Of a stretch of DNA of 40,563 nucleotides, positions 14,151 through 23,479 are shown one piece after another. This stretch comes from a virus, in IMG/VR virus record IMGVR_UViG_3300036944_000617, positions 1 through 40,563 of that record; one strand, given 5' to 3'. The translations under genes and the position numbers were made by a program. The notes under the pieces were generated by a model, which saw only the letters and a program-made list of their open reading frames with translations, was not told where the DNA came from and searched no databases. Numbering within the stretch: position 1 is the stretch's first letter; each line of letters begins with the position of its first letter.

Positions 14151-16142
14151 TTAAAAAGCTGCAAATGGCGCTGTGGGTGGAGTAAAGTTAGCCGTATAAC
14201 GTGCTACACCTCGAGTTACTCGTAGATCGTCTAGGTAACCTATAAAATAAAAATTATTAAAATCTGCATATGACCTACCAACTACTCCAGTAATAGCAGG
14301 AACACTATGAGTAGTATTTGTAATAGTCAATCCGGCCTCTGATACTCCGTTTATATATAAACGAATATTATTAGTAGCATCTGCAGTACGAACAAATGCA
14401 ACATGATACCATTGATTTGTAACAATAGTGGTAGCAGTGCCGGTATTTACGGGAGTACTATTACTAAACCAATATGACATTTTTCCATTACTAATTTGTA
14501 TTGCTAAATTGCTTGTACTACCTATTATGTGTAATCCAAATATTCCTCTGTCACCAGTAACATTAGTAGGATACATCCAAAATTCTACAGTAAAAGGACT
14601 AGTACCAAATTGCAAAGTATTAGAAACAGGTAAGATTAAGTAATCTCCAGTGCCATCAAACAGCATACTGCCTGTGTGATACTTTACAACAGCAGTACTA
14701 ATTTTTGCATCGCCATAAGTCACAGGATTAAACTTAGCTGAAGCATCAACTATACCTGCATTAGTTCCACGTAATAATAAACTAGTACCACTAATAGCGG
14801 TTAAAGGTGTTGTTGGCGGAGTAAAGTTAGCGGCGTATACTGCTGTGCCTTTTACCAGTCGCAAGTTACTTATGTAACCATTCATGTAATTAGTATTAGT
14901 ATTACTTTTTCCTACAATAAGCGTACCAGTAGTTGCTGAAAAATCGGTAGCTATAGTTGTGCTTCCAACTAATGTTCCGTTTACATAAAGCTTAGTTTGA
15001 TTGGTTTCTGTGCCCGCACGAACAAGAGCAATGTGATTCCAAGAATTGTTAACGATGGAGTAAGTAATGGGAAAGGTAACGTTAGTAGTATTAGAAGCAA
15101 TTAACTGAGTAGCTGTAATAGAAAAACCTAAGTAACCTATAGTTGAACTATCAAAAAGTACCGTTGTTGATGCCGTAGTATTTCTATAAATCCAAAATTC
15201 TAAAGTAAAATTACCTGTGCCTAGAGTCAGTGCTGCGTTTGCTGGAACAGTTAAAAAGTCACTACTAGAAGGATTAAAATACAAACTACCACCCTCTGTA
15301 GCAGAGTTATAAGCACTACTAGGAATAAATGGAGAAGACTTGATGATACTAGGATTAGTAGCGTTTGCTAAGGTGAATGTAATACTATTAGGTCCATTAT
15401 CGCGCATTCTATTATCTTGACAAGTCAATAAATAGATGCCGTATACAGAAGTTAATGGTGATGTGGGCACTGTAATGGTGGAGCCAGAACCAGAGTACGC
15501 ACTATCGGTAAAAACTACCCTTAAGTTACTCATGGCCACAACGCCTGAACTACCTGTAATTGCTCCTATGTATCTGGTACCATTTTGATAATCGTAATAA
15601 AAAGTGTTAGCAGCATAATATTGTCGAACACCATTAATGTATATACTTAAAAACCCTCCGCTTCGTGAAACAGCATAGTGATTCCACTGATTGGTTGGCA
15701 GTGTGCCGCTAGCAGTTAAATTTACACCATCTTGTACCCAGTTAAACTGGTTTGATCTAATGGTTACTTGCCAATTATAGCTTATAGTACCTGCCATTAA
15801 CACGTCAACTGATGCGTTGAGATGGTACAGCCAAAATTCAACGCTAAAATCTGATCCGTTCTCCTCCCAGCCTCCAGAGCTGTCCGGGTAAGTGTACATC
15901 AACCCCCAAGTAGGAGAGTACAAACTCCAACCTGCTGTGGAAAATGGGCTAACACTACCCTGACTTAGCGCACCGCCTCGGGTAAGGGACAAGTTATTGC
16001 TGCTAGAATCTAGTATGGTGTTATTTTGAGCTCCGTTTGTTCCGTCTCCGGACAGCAGCAACACATTGCTTTTAAAAAGAGGGTCTGCAGGTACCGCAGC
16101 AGAGCCTGCGGTACCTGCAGCCGCAAATAAATCACGATTCAT
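14151..16142 (-). CDS. adhesin with three LamG/concanavalin-like domains
   Basis: The start at 16142 overlaps the preceding stop as ATGA and has AAAGG about 7 nt upstream; it gives 663 aa. Three consecutive LamG-like beta-sandwich domains are visible, each with the pattern F-[VL]-EFW-[LIM]-Y, a W-[NY]-H-[YIV]-A strand, then INGV or VNGT and a closing G-Y-ISNLRL or YLDDLRV strand. Domains 2 and 3 end with the near-identical ANFTPPT-PL/PF linker. This fold binds sugars or proteins, so the gene is likely a tail adhesin for a host polysaccharide. The N-terminal about 50 residues ([17 protein letters not shown]) probably link it to the tail. It follows the collagen-like fibre gene and precedes a chaperone-like gene. 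Confidence 0.82.
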   Translation of the reverse strand: MNRDLFAAAGTAGSAAVPADPLFKSNVLLLSGDGTNGAQNNTILDSSSNNLSLTRGGALSQGSVSPFSTAGWSLYSPTWGLMYTYPDSSGGWEENGSDFSVEFWLYHLNASVDVLMAGTISYNWQVTIRSNQFNWVQDGVNLTASGTLPTNQWNHYAVSRSGGFLSIYINGVRQYYAANTFYYDYQNGTRYIGAITGSSGVVAMSNLRVVFTDSAYSGSGSTITVPTSPLTSVYGIYLLTCQDNRMRDNGPNSITFTLANATNPSIIKSSPFIPSSAYNSATEGGSLYFNPSSSDFLTVPANAALTLGTGNFTLEFWIYRNTTASTTVLFDSSTIGYLGFSITATQLIASNTTNVTFPITYSIVNNSWNHIALVRAGTETNQTKLYVNGTLVGSTTIATDFSATTGTLIVGKSNTNTNYMNGYISNLRLVKGTAVYAANFTPPTTPLTAISGTSLLLRGTNAGIVDASAKFNPVTYGDAKISTAVVKYHTGSMLFDGTGDYLILPVSNTLQFGTSPFTVEFWMYPTNVTGDRGIFGLHIIGSTSNLAIQISNGKMSYWFSNSTPVNTGTATTIVTNQWYHVAFVRTADATNNIRLYINGVSEAGLTITNTTHSVPAITGVVGRSYADFNNFYFIGYLDDLRVTRGVARYTANFTPPTAPFAAF

Positions 16143-17221
16143 GCCAGTGCCTTTCCAAGCACAAATCCGCTCCAAGTAGTGCCAGCATCATGTGAAAAGA
16201 AACCAATACAGTCTCTGCCGGCAGCTGTAAGCGTAGGAGCAGTAGCTGCGGCCCACTTAACACCAGAATACCAAGTAATGGCAAAAGCACCTGCATTAGT
16301 TAAATCTAAGATAAAACTAACAGCAGTTCCACTAGCAGGGACATTACTTACGGTAAAAGTAGTAGCCGCTGTAATAGTTTTAGTAAAGTAGTTGCCAGTG
16401 CTTAAATCAATGTTATTTGCTGCCAACGCAACTCGAGTTTCTCTGGTACCCGTCAGCACAGGAGTAGTCAAAGTTTTGTTAGTTAAAGTTTCTACACCAG
16501 CAAGTGTAACTTCACCCGCTACACCTTGTGGGCCTGTAGGACCTGCTGTACCTTGAGGACCTGTGGGGCCTGCTACTGTGCTAGCAGCTCCTTGTGGACC
16601 TGTGGGACCTGCTACTGTGCTGGCAGCTCCTTGCGGGCCTGTAGGACCTGCTACAGTGCTGGCCGGTCCAGTAGGTCCAGTGCTGCCAGTAGCACCTTGT
16701 GGTCCTGTAGGACCTGTTGGACCTGTGGCTCCGGTAGCACCCTGCGCACCTGACACCATCCAGTATGCGGTAGCTGTACTAGGAGTTTGGTTTGTGCTTG
16801 AGGCAATAGCTAAATACGACACGCCGCTATAGGCAACTACATCATTAGCCACGTAACTAGCCACACTACTCCAAGTTCCACGTCCAGTAAATCCTACACT
16901 CACAGGAGTAGCCGAACCTTCGTATGCGGAGTATAAGGCTACCAAACCAGCACCACTAGCTTGCGCTACCAAGTAGTCGCCTGCATTTAAGTTTATGGGC
17001 TTTGACCAGGTGTAGGTATCTGAAGCAGCTATAACCTTGGTAGGCGATACTATGAGTGTGGTGCCCAAAGCCTGCTTGTACAGTTTGAGTGTAACTGAGA
17101 GCGCACCGGCTGTGGTGTTTGAAACCACCAACCCGTGCACAGAAGACTCCACAGTAGCAGGGCAAGTATATAGTGTTGTATCTGTTGTGCCAATTTGAAC
17201 GGCTTGACCTTTTAATGCCAT
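16139..17221 (-). CDS. collagen-like tail fibre protein
   Basis: The 360-aa product has an N-terminal beta domain (1-110), a short carbohydrate-binding-like segment ([17 protein letters not shown], about 117-133, ending AYWMVSG), a collagen-like region (about 158-236) of G-P-T/G-P-Q triplets interrupted three times by STVA, and a C-terminal beta domain (about 237-360) with [12 protein letters not shown] and a WYSGVKW...[13 protein letters not shown] ending. That last domain resembles the C-terminus of the 18981-19433 product. The arrangement (attachment, trimeric collagen rod, receptor-binding tip) is typical of phage fibres. It is followed by the LamG adhesin with an ATGA overlap. Confidence 0.82.
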   Translation of the reverse strand: MALKGQAVQIGTTDTTLYTCPATVESSVHGLVVSNTTAGALSVTLKLYKQALGTTLIVSPTKVIAASDTYTWSKPINLNAGDYLVAQASGAGLVALYSAYEGSATPVSVGFTGRGTWSSVASYVANDVVAYSGVSYLAIASSTNQTPSTATAYWMVSGAQGATGATGPTGPTGPQGATGSTGPTGPASTVAGPTGPQGAASTVAGPTGPQGAASTVAGPTGPQGTAGPTGPQGVAGEVTLAGVETLTNKTLTTPVLTGTRETRVALAANNIDLSTGNYFTKTITAATTFTVSNVPASGTAVSFILDLTNAGAFAITWYSGVKWAAATAPTLTAAGRDCIGFFSHDAGTTWSGFVLGKALA

Positions 17222-17224
17222 GCT

Positions 17225-18388
17225 TTAACTCCCGAAAACTAACGCCATCGCCACTGGATTTGGGATTGCGTTTACTGTTGTGATTGTGGCGTATAAAGCA
17301 TCAGACTCTGCTTTGGTGTAGGCTGCGGTAGTGCCTGAAGCACCCGCTGGACCTGTGGGACCTGTAGCACCTGTGGTGCCTGTGGTGCCCTGCGGACCTG
17401 TAGGACCTGCCACAGTGCTGGCTGAGCCTTGAGCACCTGTGGGGCCTTGAGCACCTTGTGGGCCTGTGGGTCCTGCCACAGTGCTGTCCAATCCAGCTGA
17501 ACCCTGTGGACCTGTGGGGCCTTGAGCACCTTGTGGGCCTGTGGGTCCTTGAGCTCCTGCGGCACCTACAGAACCCTGCGCACCTGTGGGGCCTTGCGCA
17601 CCTGTGGAACCTTGAGTACCTTGAGCACCTGTGGGACCTTGAACAGTACTAGCAGCTCCCGCAGCACCTGTTGGGCCTTGAATACCTTGGGGACCTTGAA
17701 CAGTACTATCCAACCCAGCTACACCTTGTGGGCCTGTGGGGCCTTGTGCACCCTGAGGTCCAGTAGGACCTGCTACAGTACTGTCCAATCCAGCTGAACC
17801 CTGTGGACCTGTGGGGCCTGTGACACCTTGAGCACCTTGCGGTCCTGCTACTGTGCTGGCTGCACCTGTGGGACCTGTAACACCTTGAGTGCCTGTGGGA
17901 CCTGTTGGGCCTTGAACAGTACTATCGGCTCCTGTTAAGCCTGTGGGGCCTGTGGGGCCTGTGGGGCCTGTGGGACCTGTTACACCTTGTATGCCTTGTA
18001 TGCCCTGCGTACCTGTGGGACCTTGAACGCCTTGTGCACCTGTTGGCCCGGTAGGTCCCACCACAGTGCTCGCTGCTCCGGTAGGTCCAGTAGGCCCTTG
18101 AACACCTTGTGCACCTGTGGGTCCTACAGGGCCTACCACAGTGCTAGCTGCTCCTGTGGGTCCAGACAATCCTAGGGGTCCTGTGGGTCCAGTAGGTCCC
18201 ACAACTGTGCTGGCTGCTCCTATAGGCCCTGTGGGTCCGGTAGGACCTAGGGCTCCTTGTACACCTTGAGCACCCAATGAGGTTACTACTACGCCAGTAA
18301 CAGCTTCTTCAACTACAAGTGTATTTGAAACTTCTTGCAGTACCAGCTGAGACAGGTCTGTTTGAACTACAAGCGTTTCAATGCTCAT
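17225..18388 (-). CDS. collagen-like fibre protein, almost entirely Gly-X-Y repeats
   Basis: In this 387-aa protein, residues 1-38 form a short Val/Leu-rich anchor, residues about 39-352 are collagen-like Gly-X-Y triplets dominated by GPTG, GPQG and GAQG, and the last 35 residues form a cap with [15 protein letters not shown], a motif common at phage-fibre ends. The triplets are broken ten times by a four-residue STV[VAQ] insertion after GAA, GAD, GLD or GSA. Thr is very common at the Y position, where vertebrate collagen has hydroxyproline. It probably forms a long flexible trimeric rod. It starts inside the previous gene's stop (ATGA). The DNA is highly repetitive, so copy number may vary between isolates. 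Confidence 0.85.
   Translation of the reverse strand: MSIETLVVQTDLSQLVLQEVSNTLVVEEAVTGVVVTSLGAQGVQGALGPTGPTGPIGAASTVVGPTGPTGPLGLSGPTGAASTVVGPVGPTGAQGVQGPTGPTGAASTVVGPTGPTGAQGVQGPTGTQGIQGIQGVTGPTGPTGPTGPTGLTGADSTVQGPTGPTGTQGVTGPTGAASTVAGPQGAQGVTGPTGPQGSAGLDSTVAGPTGPQGAQGPTGPQGVAGLDSTVQGPQGIQGPTGAAGAASTVQGPTGAQGTQGSTGAQGPTGAQGSVGAAGAQGPTGPQGAQGPTGPQGSAGLDSTVAGPTGPQGAQGPTGAQGSASTVAGPTGPQGTTGTTGATGPTGPAGASGTTAAYTKAESDALYATITTVNAIPNPVAMALVFGS
17333..18274 (-). repeat. collagen-triplet coding repeat
   Basis: About 940 bp encode Gly-X-Y triplets with many near-identical 9-54-bp units. STV-coding interruptions occur ten times. Such DNA is prone to slippage and recombination with the similar, shorter region in the next gene (about 16513-16750). 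Confidence 0.85.
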
Positions 18389-18972
18389 CTAGTTACCTCT
18401 TTTACGAGTGAAACGGCTCCGTACAGTAAAGAAGTAACTTCACCACTGTTGCTTACCACTTCTAAATTATACACAGCTGAGTTAAAGTTTAACGCAGCTG
18501 TTTGTGCAGCTGTGATAATAACTGTAATAGTTTTTGCAGTGTTATCTAACACAATGCCTGAGTTAGCAGTGGTCAACTCCAACAGGGTAGTAGCACTAGT
18601 AATTTTTTCACGCAGTTGCAGCCTGGCAGTGTAACCAGTTAAGTCAACAGGCTTATTGTACTCCAACACGCCACCAGCGGTATAAGCTGTATAACCGATT
18701 GAGTTTATGGCATTGAATGTTAGTGAGTTTGCATCAACAGCACTGGCAGCTATGTAGTCAGTGGTATTAGCCTGTGTCATGCCTAGAGCACTGGTAATTT
18801 TTACACGCCAACCTGCTGGGGCTCCATGTGCTGTGGCTGTGACAACCATGGGAGCAGCACGCGTAATGTTTACAATGGGAACATACACCTTTTCAGAAGT
18901 TTCCCAACGCAGTGTTTCGCGATAGGTACTGCCTTGGTATACTTTTAAATTTAATTTAACAGGTGCTGTCAT
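18385..18972 (-). CDS. baseplate/tail protein with BppU-type N-terminal pattern
   Basis: This 195-aa protein has an AAGGAAT ribosome site before the ATG. The opening [16 protein letters not shown] is followed later by [18 protein letters not shown] and ends with [26 protein letters not shown]. That order (a Q-G-x-T/S segment, D-L-T-G-x-x-A-R-x-Q-x-R, terminal strand with G-x-V) matches the BppU N-terminal family of baseplate upper proteins. A central insertion (about 30-90, with [21 protein letters not shown]) resembles a separate beta subdomain found in other phage tail proteins. The likely role is attaching fibres to the tail tip, here just before the collagen-like fibre with which it overlaps by ATGA. 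A second BppU-like gene lies at 26581-26907. Confidence 0.65.
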   Translation of the reverse strand: MTAPVKLNLKVYQGSTYRETLRWETSEKVYVPIVNITRAAPMVVTATAHGAPAGWRVKITSALGMTQANTTDYIAASAVDANSLTFNAINSIGYTAYTAGGVLEYNKPVDLTGYTARLQLREKITSATTLLELTTANSGIVLDNTAKTITVIITAAQTAALNFNSAVYNLEVVSNSGEVTSLLYGAVSLVKEVTR

Positions 18973-18980
18973 AGCATTCC

Positions 18981-19433
18981 TTAATATGTGAATCCTTGCG
19001 CTACGGTACCGTACCAGTTGACGCCATCAGAAATAAATGTCAGTATATCCAATCTACCCAAGGTAGCAGTGATTGTAGGCGCTCCGGCTGTGGGCCATTT
19101 AACTGGAGTAAACGTAGCTGTGGTAGCAGTACCTGTTGCGGGTTGTTTTAACAACAAAGTAAATCTTTTACCAGCTGTTGCTGTAGGCATTGCAAACGTA
19201 CAAGCAGTAGCGGAAGTAAGTGTAGCTGTAATTATTGTACCTGTTGTAATAGCTAGGGTAGCTGTACTAGTTACAGTTCCTAAAGCTACTACAGTTTCTG
19301 CATAAGCAGTTAAAGCTACGTCTGCTAAAATACCTCCTGTGACATTAACGCCTGCTGAGTCTTGAAAAGCCATGTCTCCAAGAAACTGGTTTAGTGGAAC
19401 TTGGTTTGGTGCTGTACCAATTAACTGTGGCAT
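18981..19433 (-). CDS. small fibre-type protein
   Basis: The start at ATG 19433 (150 aa) is chosen because it lies 2 nt after the previous stop; an in-frame TTG at 19445 is possible. The N-terminus has APNQVPLNQFLGDMAFQDS, a motif found at the start of many phage tail fibres or their C-terminal pieces. The rest is Thr/Ala-rich beta structure ending VKWPTAGAPTITATLGRLDI then DGVNWYG, matching the C-terminal domain of the collagen-like 16139-17221 product. It could be a separately encoded fibre tip. No enzymatic motif is seen. Confidence 0.6.
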   Translation of the reverse strand: MPQLIGTAPNQVPLNQFLGDMAFQDSAGVNVTGGILADVALTAYAETVVALGTVTSTATLAITTGTIITATLTSATACTFAMPTATAGKRFTLLLKQPATGTATTATFTPVKWPTAGAPTITATLGRLDILTFISDGVNWYGTVAQGFTY

Positions 19434-19435
19434 AA

Positions 19436-19711
19436 TTAAGCCCAAACTCTAATAGGGGTAACGGGAAATACTTGATAAACTTCAAGCTCAGGCGCTTCTA
19501 CACTGTGACGTACATTTACATGATAACCTGGGGTAGGCTCCATTTCAGGAAATTCTCCAAATTCACCTTGAAGCATGGTACCTGAGGGTTTGTAAATTAA
19601 TCCAATTTCATCAATAGCTAGATATAATGGTTCTGGAAATTCAGTAGTACCTGCATACAGGATTTCATGTGCCTGTTCTTTTGTGGAAAACTTCAAACAA
19701 TAATCAATCAT
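19436..19711 (-). CDS. hypothetical protein, 91 aa
   Basis: This short soluble protein (MIDYCLKFSTKEQAHEIL...) with acidic middle and PGYHVNVRHS segment has no recognised domain. Its start overlaps the stop of the 703-aa fibre gene (ATGA) and its stop lies 2 nt before the next start, so it is translated as part of the fibre cassette. Small proteins like this (one per fibre cluster, with KFS...EA...L at the start) are common in tail-fibre modules. Function unknown. Confidence 0.65.
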   Translation of the reverse strand: MIDYCLKFSTKEQAHEILYAGTTEFPEPLYLAIDEIGLIYKPSGTMLQGEFGEFPEMEPTPGYHVNVRHSVEAPELEVYQVFPVTPIRVWA

Positions 19712-21819
19712 TTTGTTAAGCCCTGTAAAGTATAATCAGAAAGTCGAGCAGGATAGTAAATGAAATTTTGTACATAGCCATTTAAGAAGTTGCTAGTGCC
19801 GCCAATAGAACCTATTGCTAATGTTGAAACATTAGGCACACTTCCATTAGTGTCTGTTGTGACTGTACTAGAGTTATTTGAACTTGCAAAATTATTAGAT
19901 TCGTATGCCAAAGCATTTTTATTAACTGCAGAAGTAAACCACGTAACACCAAAACCATTAACAAAAGAGTCTGTGGATGCAGTTCGTACACGTACAACAG
20001 GCTGACTATCCAGCTGTCTGTACAGCATTATACCATCGTTAAAATTTCCTAGAATATATTGATAACCTGTATATTCCTCTGGAAAAGGTACTGCAGCTTC
20101 TGAAAGTATAGTGCCTTCAACTGAGTTATACCAAGAACTAATGTTAGTAATAGTCGCAGAATCTGCTGCACGGGTGGTTTGCGAGCTAGTTGATGTATCT
20201 GCAAGCCGTTGCACAGGAGCAACGGTAGTAGGAATATAACTAGTAATAAATGATCCTGCTTCTAGTTGCGCACCCCAAAAATAGTGTCCAACTACTGTGC
20301 CTGTGTATAAACCATTAAGATATGGGTAAATACGCAGAGCATGAAAGGTAACTGTACCATTTAAAGTATACCCAACAGAGCAACGATACCAACCATTTCC
20401 AACATAAGTTGCAACAGCAGAAGTTATTAATCCGGCTGTTTGAGCTGCAGGTGTGTATACACCTGAAGTTTGGGTAAAAGTGATACTTGAAGTTGCGGAA
20501 CTAGATCCAACTGCAACAACTGTGAATGTAAATGACGCAGCTGCTGTTACACCTGTTGCTGCTTTTACATATATAGACTGAGTATACGCTTGATTTGTGT
20601 ATACTGATATGGCGTCCTCAAAATAGTGCTCTACTCCTGGGGTGAGATTATCAGTAACAAATTCCGCATTAGTAAGTCCACTAGGCGATATTAACGCATT
20701 AGTTGTTACAGTGGTGTTTACTTTGTTCCAAGCCGCGTTATCAAACTCCTCAGAGTAATTTAACTCGTTAGTTCGTGCAGGTTCTAAAAGCAATAAAGGT
20801 GCGGCAATTAAATTTTGTGGGTTGTACTGAAGTCTGGCTGCTCCACTAGCTGCTGTTTGTAGTATGCCGGCTGAGTCTATGTAAGTACCAATACTCGCTC
20901 TGCCTGTGTGGATTACTGCGCTGGGTATGTAACTGGTAGGAAAAGCTCCCAACTCTAGTTGAGCACCCCAAGGAAATAAAGTGCCAGTAGAGGTTGTATT
21001 GCCACTAACGTCCCACTGTACTAAACACTGCAGCTGTGTAAGCGCAGAAACAAAAGTTGTGGTAAGTGCTATGCGGTAAAAATTATTCTTGTACGCTTGT
21101 ACTGTAGCAGTGGCATTTGTTGCTGTGCCATATACAGTTGCAGCACTTGTAATAGCTCCTGTTGTTAGGTTAACAATTACCCGAGCACCATTACTAGAAG
21201 TACTATCTTGAAGATTAATTGCGCAACTATCTTCTGTGCCTGCCCGCATGAAAATTGACCAAGTATACGTTCCAGTTGTGGTAGTGGTATGATTATAACG
21301 TAATCGCTTTAACGCACTAGTTGCGCTAGTACTACCATAAGCTGAACAAACAGAGCCGTTGGGGGCCGCAGTTGTAAAGTCTCTTTTAAGAATGTTAGTT
21401 GCTACCCAGTTGGTCTGGTCAAAATGCTCTGAATAATTTATTAAATTAATGCGAAATTCTTCAACTAATAAGCCCCTACATGCTTGAGTAACTGGATCAA
21501 AATCAAAACGTGGAATATTGAGACCTACAACTTCTACCAGCCCTGATTGGTTAATTCTAGTAGCACGACTTCCTCTAGAAAACGCAACTCTGGGATCTAA
21601 TCTGTGACTATTTACAAAGTCTAACCGCAAGCTAGGCTCTACCGAAAAAATTACATCATCAGTAATTGCCAGTGCGCTTGGACTGGGTGTGGTAAATACA
21701 CCTGTAAACACAGTACTGGGTTTTGTGGCAATTTCTGCGTTTATGTTGGTGAAGTTGGCATCTAGTTCAGCATATGTTAGTGCCGACCCTTTTCCGGTAC
21801 GTGTTACAATTGTTGCCAT
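19708..21819 (-). CDS. modular tail fibre A (703 aa)
   Basis: An AAAGG site precedes the ATG. Residues 1-35 are the fibre anchor shared with the next two upstream genes (VTRTGKGSALTYAELDANF). A linker with SRGSRATRIN and the FDFDPVT motif follows, then two beta-sandwich (jelly-roll) modules. The first runs from INYSEHFDQTNW to GAQLELGAFPTSYIP; the second starts EPARTNELNYSEEFDNAAW and ends GAQLEAGSFITSYIP. The C-terminal LamG-like domain begins SWYNSVEGTI and ends GYVQNFIYYPARLSDYTLQGL. The module types suggest sugar binding. It is one of three paralogous fibres in tandem (with 21830-23470 and 23480-26359) that differ in the number of middle modules. It is followed by a 91-aa accessory gene. 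Confidence 0.82.
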   Translation of the reverse strand: MATIVTRTGKGSALTYAELDANFTNINAEIATKPSTVFTGVFTTPSPSALAITDDVIFSVEPSLRLDFVNSHRLDPRVAFSRGSRATRINQSGLVEVVGLNIPRFDFDPVTQACRGLLVEEFRINLINYSEHFDQTNWVATNILKRDFTTAAPNGSVCSAYGSTSATSALKRLRYNHTTTTTGTYTWSIFMRAGTEDSCAINLQDSTSSNGARVIVNLTTGAITSAATVYGTATNATATVQAYKNNFYRIALTTTFVSALTQLQCLVQWDVSGNTTSTGTLFPWGAQLELGAFPTSYIPSAVIHTGRASIGTYIDSAGILQTAASGAARLQYNPQNLIAAPLLLLEPARTNELNYSEEFDNAAWNKVNTTVTTNALISPSGLTNAEFVTDNLTPGVEHYFEDAISVYTNQAYTQSIYVKAATGVTAAASFTFTVVAVGSSSATSSITFTQTSGVYTPAAQTAGLITSAVATYVGNGWYRCSVGYTLNGTVTFHALRIYPYLNGLYTGTVVGHYFWGAQLEAGSFITSYIPTTVAPVQRLADTSTSSQTTRAADSATITNISSWYNSVEGTILSEAAVPFPEEYTGYQYILGNFNDGIMLYRQLDSQPVVRVRTASTDSFVNGFGVTWFTSAVNKNALAYESNNFASSNNSSTVTTDTNGSVPNVSTLAIGSIGGTSNFLNGYVQNFIYYPARLSDYTLQGLTK

Positions 21820-21829
21820 GTAAAAACCT

Positions 21830-23470
21830 TTAAGTGGTTAGGGCCTGAAGTTCTGAGTTGCTTAAACGTTTTGGATAGTACAGAACGCTCTGTAAGTGAC
21901 CGCATAACCGTCCTGAGGCAAAAATATACCAACCCAGTGTTAGAGACTCCACATTAGGAACTACTACGCTGGTATCAGCTGTGCTTAAAACACCTTTGTG
22001 AGCCGCTATATAATTGTTTGTAGCTATGGCTCCGGCTATTCGGGCCACTGAATAAGGTGGAATAGCTATACCGCTACCAACAGCCGTGTCTACATCTGAT
22101 CCCAAAGGCGTTCTAGAAACAAGTCTGGCTCTTGCAATAGTAGCTCCTCCACTACGTGCTAAATAAATATTATTTATACTTGAAGCAGTACTGCCTAATT
22201 GCAATACGGGCTGTGTTAGGCTTGGAAAATTTACACTGCCTGCTCTAAATTGTGCAAATATAGTACCTTCGGTTTGGTTATACCAAGGTATAACGCTATT
22301 CATGGTGGCTGTATCTGCAATGCGTGACCAAGTAGTTGTTGTAGTAGGAATATAACTAGTAGAGCCTTCTCCGCTTTCCAGTTGAAGCCCCCAAATTAAT
22401 AGTCCTGAACCGGTTTCGCCAGTATAGCTATTGCCCCCCGACTCATTTAATAATTGCAAATCTACACTAGAACTGGCTGTGGTAGATGCTCTTACTACAA
22501 CAGTGCAGCGATACCATCCGTTGCCTGCAGCTATAATAGACACTGCAGGACTACCAATAAACGTACTAGCAACACCAGTGGTTAAATTGAACTTACCGTA
22601 TTGATAGGTATCAAATGCGGAAGTTATGCCAGCACCTATGATTAGCTGTGAACGCTCTCCTGCTTTTGCATACACACTTATGCTGTGGTATGCAAGTGCT
22701 GTGAAGCTAGTTGAAACAATTAATTGGCTGCTGTGCACTGCATTAGCTGTAGTTTCCGTTAATCTAGTAGCAGTTTGCGTTTCGTCTGGAGCAGTATCTG
22801 CAAAAGCTGTAGTTACTAAATTATTAAAACTACGAATATTTGCAGCAATGCTGATTGTGCGAGTTGCTCCACTGCTTAAACCTGTTAAAGTACCTGTAAA
22901 AGTACCTGTTCCATTCATTACGCAAAATACAGTTGCAGAGCTATTTGTGCTGTCGTACTGTCCTGTACCACCGCCCCCCGCAGTTACTGTTTCACCATTT
23001 TGAAAAGTACCTGATCCGCCTGTAACTGTTACTTGATGAGTAACTGCTGGATTTCCACTGTTTAAGATAACGTTGGTACGCGCAGATTCTACAAGAAATC
23101 CCAAAGGTGCTCTTGTAACAGGATCATAGTCAAATCTAGGTACTCCTGAACCTACTGTTTCTATAAATCCTTTAGGACTCACTCTGGTAGCAACGTTAGT
23201 AGCGGCACTATGGGTTCTAGAAAATGTGATTCTGGAGTCTAGCTTTGTGGAATTTAAAAAATCTAGTTGCAAAGTTGGTTTTATTGCAGAAATATTATTA
23301 GCAGTTATTTGAAAAGAACTACTCAAAGGAATTGTAGCTGCAGTGGTAAACACAGGACTAGCCAAACTTACTTTGGTGCCCAGCTCTGTGTTTAAGTTAA
23401 TAAAGTTTGCGTCTACTTCTTCATTTGAGAGATTAGAACCTTTACTGGTGCGTGTTACTAGTGTTGCCAT
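21830..23470 (-). CDS. modular tail fibre B (546 aa)
   Basis: This is the middle and shortest member of the fibre family. The anchor VTRTSKGSNLSNEEVDANF occupies about 5-23, followed by FDYDPVTRAPLGFLVESARTN and a single sandwich module ending GLQLESGEGSTSYIP. That module carries an extra Gly/Thr-rich subdomain (GGSGTFQNGETVTAGGGGTG, about 152-171) not seen in the sister fibres; it looks like an insertion. The C-terminal LamG-like domain starts PWYNQTEGTIFAQF and ends GHLQSVLYYPKRLSNSELQAL. The gene lies 10 nt downstream of fibre C and 10 nt upstream of fibre A with AAAGG sites. Probable host-receptor binding; target unknown. Confidence 0.82.
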   Translation of the reverse strand: MATLVTRTSKGSNLSNEEVDANFINLNTELGTKVSLASPVFTTAATIPLSSSFQITANNISAIKPTLQLDFLNSTKLDSRITFSRTHSAATNVATRVSPKGFIETVGSGVPRFDYDPVTRAPLGFLVESARTNVILNSGNPAVTHQVTVTGGSGTFQNGETVTAGGGGTGQYDSTNSSATVFCVMNGTGTFTGTLTGLSSGATRTISIAANIRSFNNLVTTAFADTAPDETQTATRLTETTANAVHSSQLIVSTSFTALAYHSISVYAKAGERSQLIIGAGITSAFDTYQYGKFNLTTGVASTFIGSPAVSIIAAGNGWYRCTVVVRASTTASSSVDLQLLNESGGNSYTGETGSGLLIWGLQLESGEGSTSYIPTTTTTWSRIADTATMNSVIPWYNQTEGTIFAQFRAGSVNFPSLTQPVLQLGSTASSINNIYLARSGGATIARARLVSRTPLGSDVDTAVGSGIAIPPYSVARIAGAIATNNYIAAHKGVLSTADTSVVVPNVESLTLGWYIFASGRLCGHLQSVLYYPKRLSNSELQALTT

Positions 23471-23479
23471 GTGAAACCT

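Noticed and set aside
16526-18175. Cys/Thr-rich and Leu/Trp-rich repeat proteins on the plus strand
   Set aside because: They are reverse-strand readings of the Gly-Pro-Thr collagen repeats, so their periodicity is inherited from those genes.
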